Shown: positions 17,307 through 26,512, numbered from the stretch's first letter. The stretch: DNA of 64,000 bases from Fusobacterium varium (GCA_002356455.1 AP017968.1:1860001-1924000), one strand, 5' to 3'. Notes: generated by a model from the sequence alone, not told the origin. Made by a program: numbers and translations.

Positions 17307-17792
17307 ATGTTTAAAAAACTTTTACTAATTCTTGCAGCTTTTTCAATAATAGGTTGTAGCCTAAGCGAAGTTGATATTTCAAAAAAACAAAAAAGAAGTG
17401 GAATAGTATATATAGTAAATGAAGAAAAACCTTATTCAGGAATTATTACAGGAAAATATGAAAATGGGCAATTAAAAATTAAAGAAACTTTTAAAGATGG
17501 AAAATATAATGGAGAACAATTTACATACTATGAAAATGGACAGATACAATCAAAGGCTACTTTTGAAAATGGTGTAGCTGTTGGAACTTTTTATGAATAT
17601 TATAAAAATGGTGCAGTTGCCTATACAGGAAACTTTCTCAATGGAAAAAGAGAAGGGGACTGGAACAGATATACAAGTGAAAAGGAACTTATCCTTACTG
17701 AAATATATAAAGATGGAGAGCTTGTAGATGTTAAGCAATATTTAGTAGATACAGATAAATTGAAAGATAAAATAAAAGATTTTTTTAACTAA
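17307..17792 (+). CDS. MORN-repeat lipoprotein
   Basis: A 161-residue lipoprotein with a signal ending FSIIGCSLS (Cys 17) and three central MORN/YwqK-type repeats (YENGQLK, YENGQIQ, YKNGAVA, each followed by FxxGxxxG). It shares the repeat type with the cytosolic protein at 6091-6840 but would sit on a membrane surface. The ATG at 17307 has GGAGG eight bases upstream; the TTG at 17292 precedes that site and is rejected. The next gene starts 27 bases downstream. Function unknown. Confidence 0.82.
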   Translation: MFKKLLLILAAFSIIGCSLSEVDISKKQKRSGIVYIVNEEKPYSGIITGKYENGQLKIKETFKDGKYNGEQFTYYENGQIQSKATFENGVAVGTFYEYYKNGAVAYTGNFLNGKREGDWNRYTSEKELILTEIYKDGELVDVKQYLVDTDKLKDKIKDFFN

Positions 17793-17819
17793 AAATATAT
17801 AGTTTAAGGAGGAATTTAA

Positions 17820-18104
17820 ATGGAAATTTTAAGAAAAATATCAGATAAAAGTGGTGAATTTTATATTGAGAAAGATGGAAAAAGAGTTGCAGAAATGACT
17901 TTTGTTTTTGCTGGAAAAGACATACTGATAGCAGACCACACTTGGGTGGACGACAGTCAAAAAGGCTTAGGTCTTGGAAAAAAAATGTTTGACCAGCTTG
18001 TAAGTTATGCCAGAGAACATTCAATCAAAATACTTGCTACTTGTCCTTATGTTCTCCATGAATTGAAAAAACATAGAGAAGAATTATTGGATGTTATTAA
18101 ATAA
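17820..18104 (+). CDS. small GNAT acetyltransferase (YidJ/YjdJ type)
   Basis: A 94-residue minimal acetyltransferase of the GNAT type-2 family. The sequence shows the short beta hairpin RVAEMTFVF, the conserved ADHTWVDDSQKGLGLGKKM containing the acetyl-CoA loop Q-K-G-L-G-L-G-K, and KILATCPYVLHELKKH at the C-terminus, which is the usual Cys-Pro-Tyr end of this group. AAGGAGG lies seven bases before the ATG. It is probably cotranscribed with the MORN lipoprotein upstream. Substrate unknown. Confidence 0.85.
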   Translation: MEILRKISDKSGEFYIEKDGKRVAEMTFVFAGKDILIADHTWVDDSQKGLGLGKKMFDQLVSYAREHSIKILATCPYVLHELKKHREELLDVIK

Positions 18105-18255
18105 AAGTATTTGTTATCATAAAAAAATTAATTTTTTAGAAAATGGTTATGTATAAATATAAAATATATAAATACTAATTTTTTAATACTTTAACTAATT
18201 AAGAAATTAAAATTCAATAAGTTTAAAAAAATAAAAAATATTTTGAAAATTTTAC

Positions 18256-18284
18256 TTGATTTTTTTTTAATTTAGGTTTATACT
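18256..18284 (+). promoter_or_regulatory. sigma70-type promoter of the 47-residue peptide gene
   Basis: TTGATT (18256-18261), a 17-base spacer and TATACT (18279-18284) lie 39 bases before the start codon of the small gene at 18323. Confidence 0.6.
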
Positions 18285-18322
18285 CGACGTAACAATAAAT
18301 TTTATTAAAGAGGAGGAAGAAT

Positions 18323-18466
18323 ATGTTCACACTTAGCATAATATCATTAGTCATATACGTGATACTACTCATACACATAGTGAGTAAAATTTTATATGCA
18401 AATGATTTTGTTAAGGTTAACAAACAATATTCTGAATCTTTAAACTATGTTTATATAAAACAATAA
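18323..18466 (+). CDS. 47-residue single-helix membrane peptide
   Basis: A small gene absent from standard length cut-offs. It begins MFTLSIISLVIYVILLIHI, one hydrophobic helix, then a polar, weakly basic tail ending LNYVYIKQ. AGAGGAGG lies six bases before the ATG, a promoter-like pair is upstream, and two hairpins follow, the second a strong terminator, so it forms a complete transcription unit. I recognise no family. The size and layout resemble type I toxin peptides or small membrane regulators, but nothing in the sequence decides between these. Confidence 0.6.
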   Translation: MFTLSIISLVIYVILLIHIVSKILYANDFVKVNKQYSESLNYVYIKQ

Positions 18467-18490
18467 AGTGGTTTGATTGATTAAATTATT

Positions 18491-18515
18491 TCTTTGATGT
18501 ATCTTTTATCAAAGA
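18491..18515 (+). other. hairpin in the 3' untranslated region
   Basis: TCTTTGAT (18491-18498) and ATCAAAGA (18508-18515) form a perfect 8-base stem with a 9-base loop, between the small-peptide stop and its terminator. It has no T tract, so it is not itself a terminator. Confidence 0.6.
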
Positions 18516-18531
18516 ACAGAATAGACACTTT

Positions 18532-18557
18532 GCAGCCTAACAAGGCTGCTTTTTTTT
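18532..18557 (+). terminator. strong intrinsic terminator of the small-peptide unit
   Basis: GCAGCCT (18532-18538) and AGGCTGC (18543-18549) with a 4-base loop, followed by eight T residues. Confidence 0.9.
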
Positions 18558-18668
18558 AATCAATTAAATTGTACGTCTACAACAAACAAAATAACTATTT
18601 TATTAGTCGGTGTATACAATCTAGTTTATAATTAAAATAAAAATAAAGAAATTAAGGGGGAAACAATT

Positions 18669-19829
18669 ATGAAAAAATTAACCACAGCTTTATTAGGACT
18701 TTCGTTATTATTGACATCATGCGGAGGAAATAGTGAAAAACCAGCAGCCACTGCTGAAAAAAAAGAACCTGAAGTTATCAAAATAGGAGGGTTAGCACCA
18801 CTTACTGGAGGACTTGCTATCTATGGTATTACAGCATCAAATGCAAGTAAATTAGCTTTTGAGGAAATCAATGCCAATGGTGGAATTCTAGGAAAAAAAG
18901 TAGAATTTATTGTTTATGATGAAAAAGGAGATTCTACTGAAGCAGTTACTGCATATAATAGACTGGTTGATGATGGAGTTGTAGCTCTTATTGGAGATAT
19001 TACATCTAAGCCAACTTTAGCAGTTGCAGAAATTGCTGCACAAGATAATATGCCTATGATTACACCTACTGGAACTCAATATAATATCACTGAAGCAGGA
19101 CCAAATGTATTTCGTGTATGTTTTACTGACCCATATCAAGGAGTTGTTTTAGCAAACTTTGCACAACAAAAACTTAATGCAAAAACTGCTGCTATTCTAG
19201 TAAATAATTCAAGTGACTATTCTGATGGAATTGCCAAATCATTTGCTGAAGAAGCTGAAAAACTTGGAATTACTGTTGTAGGCAAAGAAGGATATGCAGA
19301 TGGGGATAAGGATTTTAAAGCTCAATTAACAAAAATCGCTCCAACTAACCCTGATGTTTTAGTTGTACCAGAATATTATGAACAAGCAGCTTTAATTGCA
19401 ACTCAAGCAAGAGAAGTTGGTATCAAATCTACTTTCATTGGACCAGATGGATGGGATGGAATTGCTAAAGCACTAGATAAATCAGCTTATGGTGCTATTG
19501 AAAACAGTTATTTCACAAACCACTATTCAACACAGGACACTTCTGAAAAAGTACAAAACTTTATTAAATCTTATAAAGCTAAATACAATGAGGATCCATC
19601 TGCTTTCTCTGCTTTAGGATATGATGCTGCTTATATCGTAAAAGCTTCTATTGAAAAAGCTGGTTCTACAGATAAAAAAGCTGTTGTTGAAGCAATGAAA
19701 AATATAAATTATGATGGTGTAACTGGACAACTTACTTTTGATGCAAAAAATAACCCAGTAAAAGCTGTAACTATTATCAAGGTTGTAGATGGAAACTATA
19801 CATTTGATTCAGTTATTCAGCCTAAATAG
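18669..19829 (+). CDS. livJ: branched-chain amino acid ABC transporter, binding lipoprotein
   Basis: A 386-residue periplasmic-binding protein of the Leu/Ile/Val (type I) family. It has a lipoprotein signal (SLLLTSCGGN, Cys 18), then IKIGGLAPLTGGLAIYG, the ligand region VALIGDITSKPTLAVAE, and LVVPEYYEQAALIATQARE, all standard for LivJ-like proteins. It is the first gene of a five-gene liv operon followed by a methyltransferase. A hairpin between livJ and livH may raise livJ expression over the membrane parts. AAGGGGG lies before the ATG. The ligand could be any branched-chain or related amino acid. Confidence 0.93.
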   Translation: MKKLTTALLGLSLLLTSCGGNSEKPAATAEKKEPEVIKIGGLAPLTGGLAIYGITASNASKLAFEEINANGGILGKKVEFIVYDEKGDSTEAVTAYNRLVDDGVVALIGDITSKPTLAVAEIAAQDNMPMITPTGTQYNITEAGPNVFRVCFTDPYQGVVLANFAQQKLNAKTAAILVNNSSDYSDGIAKSFAEEAEKLGITVVGKEGYADGDKDFKAQLTKIAPTNPDVLVVPEYYEQAALIATQAREVGIKSTFIGPDGWDGIAKALDKSAYGAIENSYFTNHYSTQDTSEKVQNFIKSYKAKYNEDPSAFSALGYDAAYIVKASIEKAGSTDKKAVVEAMKNINYDGVTGQLTFDAKNNPVKAVTIIKVVDGNYTFDSVIQPK

Positions 19830-19839
19830 TTAAAGATAT

Positions 19840-19871
19840 GAACCATCTCTCCCAGAGGGATGGTTCTCTTT
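19840..19871 (+). terminator. intra-operon hairpin between livJ and livH
   Basis: GAACCATC (19840-19847) and GATGGTTC (19859-19866) followed by TCTTT. The short U run suggests a leaky terminator or RNA-stability hairpin, which fits the usual need for excess binding protein. Confidence 0.7.
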
Positions 19872-19899
19872 AAAAATAATACATGAAAGGAGATTATAA

Positions 19900-20784
19900 A
19901 TGGAATTTTTACTTCAGATAATAAATGGATTACAAATAGGAAGTATATATGCCTTGGTATCCTTAGGATATACAATGGTTTACGGAATAGCACAGCTCAT
20001 AAACTTTGCTCATGGAGATATCATTATGGTAGGAGCATATGTTTCATTATTTAGTATTCCGGTCTTTACAAGAATAGGGTTGCCCGTATGGCTTACTGTA
20101 TTTCCAGCTATAATTATATGTGTAATTTTAGGTACTTTGACAGAGAGGATAGCGTATAGACCTCTTAGAAATTCACCAAGAATTTCTAACCTGATTACAG
20201 CCATAGGAGTAAGCTTATTATTAGAAAATACTTTTATGAAACTTTTTACTCCAAATACAAGAGCATTTCCAAAAGTATTTACAAATGCTCCAATAGTTAT
20301 AGGAAGAATGCATTTAAATTTCGGAACTGCAGTAACTATTATTCTTACAATAGCTTTATCAGTGGGACTTCAGTATTTTATGAAAAAAACTAAATATGGA
20401 AAAGCAATGATGGCTACAAGTGAAGATTATGGAGCAGCTAAATTAGTAGGAATCAATGTTGATAATACAATTCAATTAACATTTGCAATTGGAAGCGGAC
20501 TGGCAGCAGTAGCATCTGTTCTGTATGTTTCAGCTTATCCTCAAGTTCAGCCTCTTATGGGGTCTATGCTTGGAATAAAAGCTTTTATTGCAGCTGTTTT
20601 AGGAGGAATAGGAATTCTTCCAGGAGCAGTTATTGGAGGATTTATTTTGGGAATAGTAGAAAGTCTGACAAGAGCTTATCTTTCTTCTCAACTGGCAGAT
20701 GCTTTCGTATTTGCTATCCTTATAGTAGTACTTTTAGTCAAACCTACAGGGATACTAGGTAAAAATATGAGAGAAAAGGTATAG
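19900..20784 (+). CDS. livH: branched-chain amino acid ABC permease LivH
   Basis: A 294-residue inner-membrane permease with about eight hydrophobic segments. The N-terminal NGLQIGSIYALVSLGYTMVY and INFAHGDI blocks and the EAA-like C-terminal loop ending LGGIGILPGAVIGGF are diagnostic for LivH. GAAAGGAG precedes the ATG. It pairs with LivM, whose gene starts 10 bases after the stop. Confidence 0.94.
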   Translation: MEFLLQIINGLQIGSIYALVSLGYTMVYGIAQLINFAHGDIIMVGAYVSLFSIPVFTRIGLPVWLTVFPAIIICVILGTLTERIAYRPLRNSPRISNLITAIGVSLLLENTFMKLFTPNTRAFPKVFTNAPIVIGRMHLNFGTAVTIILTIALSVGLQYFMKKTKYGKAMMATSEDYGAAKLVGINVDNTIQLTFAIGSGLAAVASVLYVSAYPQVQPLMGSMLGIKAFIAAVLGGIGILPGAVIGGFILGIVESLTRAYLSSQLADAFVFAILIVVLLVKPTGILGKNMREKV

Positions 20785-20793
20785 GTGATATAG

Positions 20794-21765
20794 ATGTCAA
20801 AAACAAAGATGATTAGTTATATTTCAACGTTTATTTTATTAGCAGTTCTTTATTTTATACTTACAGGTATGATTGGAGCTGGATTTATTTCAAGATATCA
20901 GACAAATATTCTTACACTTATCTGTATAAATATAATTCTTGCTGTAAGCCTTAATGTTACAGTGGGATGTCTGGGGCAGATAACTATTGGACATGCTGGA
21001 TTTATGTCTGTTGGTGCATATGCTGCTGCTTTATTTGCTAAAAGCGGAATTGTTGAAGGAATTCCTGGATACATTCTGGCTCTTATTATCGGAGGAATAG
21101 TTGCTGGAATTATTGGTATTATCATTGGTATTCCGGCTCTTAGATTAAATGGAGATTATCTTGCCATTATTACTCTGGCATTTGGAGAAATCATAAGAGT
21201 ACTTATTGAATATTTCAGTTTTACTGGAGGAGCACAAGGGCTTCGTGGAATTCCTCGTTTCAATAAATTTGGTGTTATTTATATAATTATGGCTGTGTCT
21301 GTTATGATGATGTTTTCAGTCATGACCAGCAGACATGGACGGGCTGTTTTATCCATTCGTGAAGACGAAATAGCAAGTGGTGCTTCTGGTATCAATACTA
21401 CATATTATAAAACATTTGCATTTACTATTTCAGCTGTATTTGCAGGAGTGGCTGGAGGAGTTTATGCACATTATCTTGGTATATTAGGTGCAAGACAGTT
21501 TGACTATAACTATTCAATCAACATATTGGTAATGGTTGTGCTTGGAGGAATGGGAAGCTTTACAGGTTCTATCCTTTCAGCAATAGCCTTAACTATTCTT
21601 CCAGAGGTTCTTCGTGGATTCTCTGATTATCGTATGATAGTTTATTCTCTGCTCCTTATTATGACAATGATATTCCGTCCAACTGGATTATTAGGACGTA
21701 AAGAATTCCAGATAACTAAAGTGATTGAAAGATTTATGAAGAAAAAAGGTGATACAAATGAGTAA
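20794..21765 (+). CDS. livM: branched-chain amino acid ABC permease LivM
   Basis: A 323-residue polytopic permease. Diagnostic segments are ILAVSLNVTVGCLGQITIGHAG-like residues near 45 (here split as AVSLNVTVG and GQITIGHAGFMSVGAY), LAIITLAFGEIIR and LGGMGSFTGSILSA. It forms the membrane channel with LivH. Its 3' end overlaps the livG start by 8 bases, indicating translational coupling. Confidence 0.94.
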   Translation: MSKTKMISYISTFILLAVLYFILTGMIGAGFISRYQTNILTLICINIILAVSLNVTVGCLGQITIGHAGFMSVGAYAAALFAKSGIVEGIPGYILALIIGGIVAGIIGIIIGIPALRLNGDYLAIITLAFGEIIRVLIEYFSFTGGAQGLRGIPRFNKFGVIYIIMAVSVMMMFSVMTSRHGRAVLSIREDEIASGASGINTTYYKTFAFTISAVFAGVAGGVYAHYLGILGARQFDYNYSINILVMVVLGGMGSFTGSILSAIALTILPEVLRGFSDYRMIVYSLLLIMTMIFRPTGLLGRKEFQITKVIERFMKKKGDTNE

Positions 21766-22555
21766 TCCTATTTTAAATGCAAAAGATATATCTATCACTT
21801 TTGGTGCTCTTAAAGCTGTTACAGATTTTAATCTTGAAATAAAAGAAAATGAACTTGTAGGACTTATTGGACCAAACGGTGCAGGAAAAACAACAGTTTT
21901 TAATATTCTTACTGGAGTATACTCTCCAACCTCTGGTGAGTATAAATTTAATGGAGAAGTCATCAATAAGATGCCAACATTTAAATTAGTAAAAAAAGGA
22001 TTGGCAAGAACATTTCAGAATATTAGACTTTTTAAGTATCTTTCTGTACTTCAAAATGTACTTGTAGCTAATAATTTTAATATGAAATATGGAATACTGG
22101 CTGGAATGTTTCGTACTCCTAAATACTGGAGAGAAGAAAAAGAAGCCGAAAAAAAGGCTATGGACCTTTTAAAAATATTTGGATTAGAAGAATATGCACA
22201 TACAGCAGCGGGAAATCTTCCATATGGAAAACAGAGAAAACTGGAAATAGCACGTGCAATGGCTACAAATCCAAAGGTTCTTCTTTTAGATGAACCAGCA
22301 GCAGGAATGAATCCTACAGAAACTGAAGAATTAATGAATACTATTCGTTTAATTAGAGATAAATTCAACATAGCAATTCTTTTAATAGAACATGATATGA
22401 AACTGGTATTGGGAATTTGTGAAAGACTTGTTGTATTAGATCATGGAAATATAATTGCTTCTGGGGACCCTAAGAAAGTAGTAAATGACCCAGCTGTTGT
22501 TACAGCATATCTTGGACAGGATGATGAAGATGAAATTGGAGGAGAGGAGGAATAA
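21758..22555 (+). CDS. livG: branched-chain amino acid ABC ATPase LivG
   Basis: A 265-residue ABC ATPase. Visible motifs are Walker A GPNGAGKTT, the Q-loop in RTFQNIRLF, the LivG-type signature PYGKQRKLEIARAMA in place of LSGGQ, Walker B VLLLDEPAAGMNP and switch His LLIEHDM. The longer LivG insertion after the Q-loop is present. The ATG at 21758 overlaps livM by 8 bases and has AAAAGGTGA upstream; a GTG at 21749 lies within that site. Confidence 0.94.
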   Translation: MSNPILNAKDISITFGALKAVTDFNLEIKENELVGLIGPNGAGKTTVFNILTGVYSPTSGEYKFNGEVINKMPTFKLVKKGLARTFQNIRLFKYLSVLQNVLVANNFNMKYGILAGMFRTPKYWREEKEAEKKAMDLLKIFGLEEYAHTAAGNLPYGKQRKLEIARAMATNPKVLLLDEPAAGMNPTETEELMNTIRLIRDKFNIAILLIEHDMKLVLGICERLVVLDHGNIIASGDPKKVVNDPAVVTAYLGQDDEDEIGGEEE

Positions 22556-22559
22556 TCTC

Positions 22560-23276
22560 ATGGAAAACATGCTTGAAATAAAAGATTTACATGTATATTA
22601 TGACAATATCCATGCTTTAAAAGGAATTTCTCTAAATGTAAAACAAGGAGAAATAGTTTCTCTAATTGGAGCCAATGGTGCAGGAAAAACAACTACTTTA
22701 CAGACAATTTCTGGACTTATCCAATCTAAGCAAGGAAACATAATATTTGAAGGAAAAGATATTACTAAAGAAAAATCACATAAAATATGTGAAATTGGAA
22801 TAGCTCAGGTTCCTGAAGGAAGAAGAATATTTTCAAGATTATTGGTAAAAGATAATTTAAAATTAGGAGCTTTTACTATAAAAGATAGTCCAGAGAATCT
22901 TGAAAAAGACCGTGCCAGATTTTATGAAGTTTTCCCAAGAATGTCTGAAAGAAAAAATCAAATGGCTGGAACACTTTCTGGTGGGGAGCAGCAAATGCTT
23001 GCTATGGGAAGAGCTATTATGAGCAGACCTAAGCTTTTAATACTTGATGAACCTTCAATGGGGCTTTCACCATTATTTGTAAAAGAGATATTTGCAGTAA
23101 TTAAAAAACTAAATGAGGCTGGAACTACTATCTTATTGGTAGAACAAAATGCAAAAATGGCACTGTCTATATCTCATCGTGCATACGTTATTGAAACTGG
23201 CAACATAACACTTGAAGGAAATGCTAAAGAACTTATGAATAACCCAGAAATTAAAAAAGCATATTTAGGTGCTTAG
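22560..23276 (+). CDS. livF: branched-chain amino acid ABC ATPase LivF
   Basis: A 238-residue ABC ATPase with Walker A GANGAGKTT, the LivF-typical VPEGRRIFSRLLVKDNL, signature LSGGEQQMLAMGRA, Walker B LLILDEPSMGLSP and switch His region ILLVEQNAKMA. The ATG at 22560 follows GAGGAGG and lies 4 bases after the livG stop; a longer in-frame start inside livG is not needed. It completes the transporter. Confidence 0.94.
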   Translation: MENMLEIKDLHVYYDNIHALKGISLNVKQGEIVSLIGANGAGKTTTLQTISGLIQSKQGNIIFEGKDITKEKSHKICEIGIAQVPEGRRIFSRLLVKDNLKLGAFTIKDSPENLEKDRARFYEVFPRMSERKNQMAGTLSGGEQQMLAMGRAIMSRPKLLILDEPSMGLSPLFVKEIFAVIKKLNEAGTTILLVEQNAKMALSISHRAYVIETGNITLEGNAKELMNNPEIKKAYLGA

Positions 23277-23300
23277 AAGACAAAAGGAGCAAAGATTGAA

Positions 23301-24056
23301 ATGGAATTGAGAGATGAATATGAAAAACAACAGAAATATCGTAAATGGATGGAAATACTGGAATTACTTCCTATAGAAAATAATCAGATTATTGCTGACT
23401 TAGGATGTGGAACTGGCGGATTTACTGAAATAGTTTCAGAAAAAGTAAAGCATGTAATAGCTGTTGATAGGAATAAAAATCTCCTCAATAACCTAAAAGA
23501 AAAGAATATAAAAAATATAAATATAGTAGAGAATGATATTTCAAATATCGACTATATTACAGAAGAATTAGATGGAATATTTTCAAGTTTTACAATAGCT
23601 TATTTCCCTAAAGATATGAAGAAAGTTGTTGAAAACTGGATAGAAAAATTAAAGGTTGGAGGATGGATAGCCTTAATAGAAATTGATGATCTTTTAAGAG
23701 GGCATCAGCCTTTATCAGAAGAAAATTTTGGAAAACTTGCAAGATATGAGGAACATATAAAAGAAAATGGAATATATGATTTTCAGGCAGGAAGAAAAAT
23801 TAAAAATATTCTTAAAAGATTAAATATGGAAATAATTATAGAAAAAGATCTTGAAGATACTGAATTAACAGCTTCAGGGGTTATGAGTGATGAAGTTTTT
23901 GAAATGTGGAAAAATCGTCTGAATAGGTTAGATATAAATAAATATTATCCTGAAAAAGTTTCACAAGAAATAAAACAGGAGCTTTTGACACTTTTTAAAA
24001 ATCCTGAGCATCAAAATAATACAAAAGTAAAATTTATTGCAGCAAAAAAGATTTAA
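23301..24056 (+). CDS. class I SAM-dependent methyltransferase
   Basis: A 251-residue methyltransferase with motif I IIADLGCGTGGFTEIV, an acidic motif II AVDRNKN, motif III VENDIS and motif IV GIFSSFTIAYFP. Substrate unknown. It lies 24 bases after livF on the same strand with AAAGGAG upstream, so it is probably transcribed with the liv operon, though a functional link to amino acid uptake is not evident. A palindrome follows in the gap to the next, convergent gene. Confidence 0.85.
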   Translation: MELRDEYEKQQKYRKWMEILELLPIENNQIIADLGCGTGGFTEIVSEKVKHVIAVDRNKNLLNNLKEKNIKNINIVENDISNIDYITEELDGIFSSFTIAYFPKDMKKVVENWIEKLKVGGWIALIEIDDLLRGHQPLSEENFGKLARYEEHIKENGIYDFQAGRKIKNILKRLNMEIIIEKDLEDTELTASGVMSDEVFEMWKNRLNRLDINKYYPEKVSQEIKQELLTLFKNPEHQNNTKVKFIAAKKI

Positions 24057-24123
24057 TTATAAAAATAAGATATCTTTAAATAGATATCTACTTTTAGAAA
24101 TTCTTTAGTATTGCATATCAGTA

Positions 24124-24155
24124 ATTAGGGCAGTTAAAATTTTAACTGCCCTAAT
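24124..24155. repeat. 32-base perfect palindrome (dispersed element, copy B)
   Basis: Sixteen bases starting ATTAGGGCAGTTAAAA are followed immediately by their exact reverse complement. CAGTAATTA just before it matches the core of copies at 28974-29016 and 59946-59987. It lies between convergent genes (stops at 24056 and 24273). It may act as a bidirectional terminator, but there is no T tract directly attached. The rest of the gap, 24057-24272, holds no gene. Confidence 0.8.
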
Positions 24156-24272
24156 TGTTTAAAATCTCACTATTTTAATTGGGAAATTAGTTGCTATATA
24201 CTTGAAGAGTTAAAGAAAAAATAGGTCTTATATCACTAAATCAGCTCAGTAAACTGAAACTGCTAAAAATAT

Positions 24273-24845
24273 TTATATATCTTTTTCTATAAAATGTTCA
24301 TCATAAAGATTCCAATATTTTTTATATATTCTATTTTCTTGCCCATCAAAATTTAATTGATACATTCTAAAGGTAACTAGGATATTTTTGGGCTGCCATT
24401 GTTCCTTAAATGAATAGCAGTATTTCATGCCTAACTGCTGCATAACATTGCCACTTCTAGGATTATTTTTGTCATGTGTAGCAGTAATATAAGAAATACC
24501 ATCTTTTTTTAATAATTCAACAAGTGCCTTACTTGCTTCAGTAACAATTCCTTTGTGCCAGAATTCTTTACGAAGTGCATAACCAAAATCATAACTATCA
24601 TTCATTTCTACTTTTACATATCCGATTGGATAGTCATTATCTTGTAAACAAATTGCCATATTATATTTCTGGTTTTTTAATCGTTTTTCAAAAAATATCT
24701 TTGCTTCTTCCAGTGTTTTTACAGGAAACCATGGTAAAAAAGTATTAACTTCTGTGTCTTTCAAAAGAAAATATAAGGCTTCAATATCTTTTTCCTCAAA
24801 ATTTCTTAATATAAGTCTATCTGTTTTAAGTTTTAATATATTCAT
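24273..24845 (-). CDS. GNAT acetyltransferase, RimJ/RimL type
   Basis: A 190-residue acetyltransferase of the RimJ/RimL/ribosomal-protein-serine acetyltransferase group. It starts with the family pattern LKTDRLILRNFEEKDIEALY, has the acetyl-CoA segment GYALRKEFWHKGIVTEASKAL, and ends with the NNPRSGNVMQQLGMKY motif for substrate-adjacent Asn and Arg. AAAGGAG precedes the ATG. It is monocistronic. Its target could be a protein N-terminus or a small molecule. Confidence 0.85.
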   Translation of the reverse strand: MNILKLKTDRLILRNFEEKDIEALYFLLKDTEVNTFLPWFPVKTLEEAKIFFEKRLKNQKYNMAICLQDNDYPIGYVKVEMNDSYDFGYALRKEFWHKGIVTEASKALVELLKKDGISYITATHDKNNPRSGNVMQQLGMKYCYSFKEQWQPKNILVTFRMYQLNFDGQENRIYKKYWNLYDEHFIEKDI

Positions 24846-24934
24846 TCATCTCCTTTTTAAATTCTGACTAACAGAGTATACTTCATTTACTTAATACGAA
24901 TATAAGTATAACTAACTTTTTTATTACTTCAATG

Positions 24935-25339
24935 TTATAGAAATTTATCCAATTCTTCATCAGTAGTTTTAAAAAGTTTTTTCACTGTACTTTTAGCTTT
25001 AGCTTTTACTTCATCATCAATATATGGAGCTACTTTAGCAAGGGCCAGTCCCAGTGCTATTAAGTCATCAGTATACCCAACTAATGGAGTAATATCTGGC
25101 AGTATATCCAGAGGCAGAATAAAATATCCTAGAGCACCTATTATTATTGATTTCTCTTTTGGAGGAATCCCTTTCTTTTTCATAGTAAAATAAAGTATCA
25201 ATAAGTAGTAAACACCTTTCAGTCCTACTTTTTTTACAACACTTCCCAGTTTATTAAGAAAAGTTTTTTCATCATATTTATCCTGATATTTTTCATCTTC
25301 AAGATTAATATCTTCTTCATTGATATTTTTCTCTGACAT
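24935..25339 (-). CDS. YkvA/DUF1232 family membrane protein
   Basis: A 134-residue protein with the DUF1232 core: ALGYFILPLDILPDITPLVGYTDD-like sequence (here LPLDILPDITPLVGY near residue 77) within a hydrophobic helix pair, and flanking acidic and basic termini. The family is widespread and of unknown function. Its ATG follows AGGAGGGGAG and lies 18 bases after the isoaspartyl dipeptidase stop on the same strand, so the two are cotranscribed. Confidence 0.82.
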   Translation of the reverse strand: MSEKNINEEDINLEDEKYQDKYDEKTFLNKLGSVVKKVGLKGVYYLLILYFTMKKKGIPPKEKSIIIGALGYFILPLDILPDITPLVGYTDDLIALGLALAKVAPYIDDEVKAKAKSTVKKLFKTTDEELDKFL

Positions 25340-25357
25340 CTCCCCTCCTGCTGTAAA

Positions 25358-26512
25358 TTAATTTTCGTATGTTCCTTTTATAATAACCTTTTTATTTTTC
25401 ACAAATTGTTTTCCAAGTGCGAAAACGTCATTGATATCTAAATTTTCATCTAATAATATCATATCAGCATCACTGTCTTCAGCAAGTATTCCTTTATTTG
25501 GATAAAGTTTTAAAGCTTTAGCAGGATTGACAGTAAGAAACTGAAGAGCTTCCTCAAGATTAAAACCATATTTTTTAACAAGCTCTACAATCTGCTGATG
25601 GTCAGTATCTATAGGAGAAGCTCCTATTCTGATAAGATTTCCAGCTGTATCATAATCTGAGAAACTTCCATATCCATCAGAGCTGAATGTAATACGATCT
25701 AAAGGCACTCCAGCTTTCTGAGCAGCAACTACTCCTTTGGCCGCTGTCATATAGTCTTCCTCTGTAAATGAAGAAGTAATATCAATATATCCACCTCTTT
25801 TTGCAAAATCCAAAGCTGCTTCAAATACTTCAGCCTTTCTATTGACATGTGTAGGAATAAAATGCTTGATTGGTATTTCAGAATCTCTAATTACATTCAA
25901 TACTTGAGAGAGAACTCTATCTCCATCTCCCATATGAAGAACAACTATTCCGGCTTTATTGGCAAACATTCCAGCAGTTCTGACTTGTGATCCTAAATCT
26001 TCTAAAATATCTTCATTGATAAAAGAGGCTCTATGATCTGAAATAGCAAGTTTTACTCCAATTATTTCTTCAATAAAAGTAATATCTCTCTTTACTGTTC
26101 CACTAATAGTAGGAGAAGGAAATTCATAAGCTCCAGTTGTGATATAGCAAGATATTCCTTCTTCTTTCAAGCTTTTAGCTTTAGCAAGAAGGTTTTCAAC
26201 ATTTCTTGTAGTGCTGTCAGTACCAAGTACGCCAACCACTGTAGTAACTCCAGCTTCAACTATTTTAGATAATGGTGCTTCAGGAACTCTAGTTTTAAAA
26301 CTTCCTTCACCGCCACCTCCAGTAATGTGAATATGCTGGTCTATATATCCTGGAATAGCTTTTTTTCCAGTTCCATCTATAACTTCACAATCAAAGCTAT
26401 CAATATTTATATTATTCCCTATCCTTACTATTTTATTATTGCAGAAAAGAATATCCTTTGCTCCAAGATATTTGGGAGAATACACTTCAACATTTTTTAT
26501 TAATCTAAACAT
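25358..26512 (-). CDS. iadA: isoaspartyl (beta-aspartyl) dipeptidase
   Basis: A 384-residue M38 amidohydrolase that removes beta-linked aspartate from isoaspartyl dipeptides in the cytosol. Visible features are IPGYIDQHIHITGGGGEG with the two metal His, AISDHRAS, HMGDGD and HVNRKAEVFEA, and FSSDGYGS with the catalytic Asp, all matching IadA; E. coli IadA is 390 residues. GAGGTG precedes the ATG. It clears damaged peptides and fits the peptide-based metabolism of the neighbourhood. Confidence 0.93.
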   Translation of the reverse strand: MFRLIKNVEVYSPKYLGAKDILFCNNKIVRIGNNINIDSFDCEVIDGTGKKAIPGYIDQHIHITGGGGEGSFKTRVPEAPLSKIVEAGVTTVVGVLGTDSTTRNVENLLAKAKSLKEEGISCYITTGAYEFPSPTISGTVKRDITFIEEIIGVKLAISDHRASFINEDILEDLGSQVRTAGMFANKAGIVVLHMGDGDRVLSQVLNVIRDSEIPIKHFIPTHVNRKAEVFEAALDFAKRGGYIDITSSFTEEDYMTAAKGVVAAQKAGVPLDRITFSSDGYGSFSDYDTAGNLIRIGASPIDTDHQQIVELVKKYGFNLEEALQFLTVNPAKALKLYPNKGILAEDSDADMILLDENLDINDVFALGKQFVKNKKVIIKGTYEN

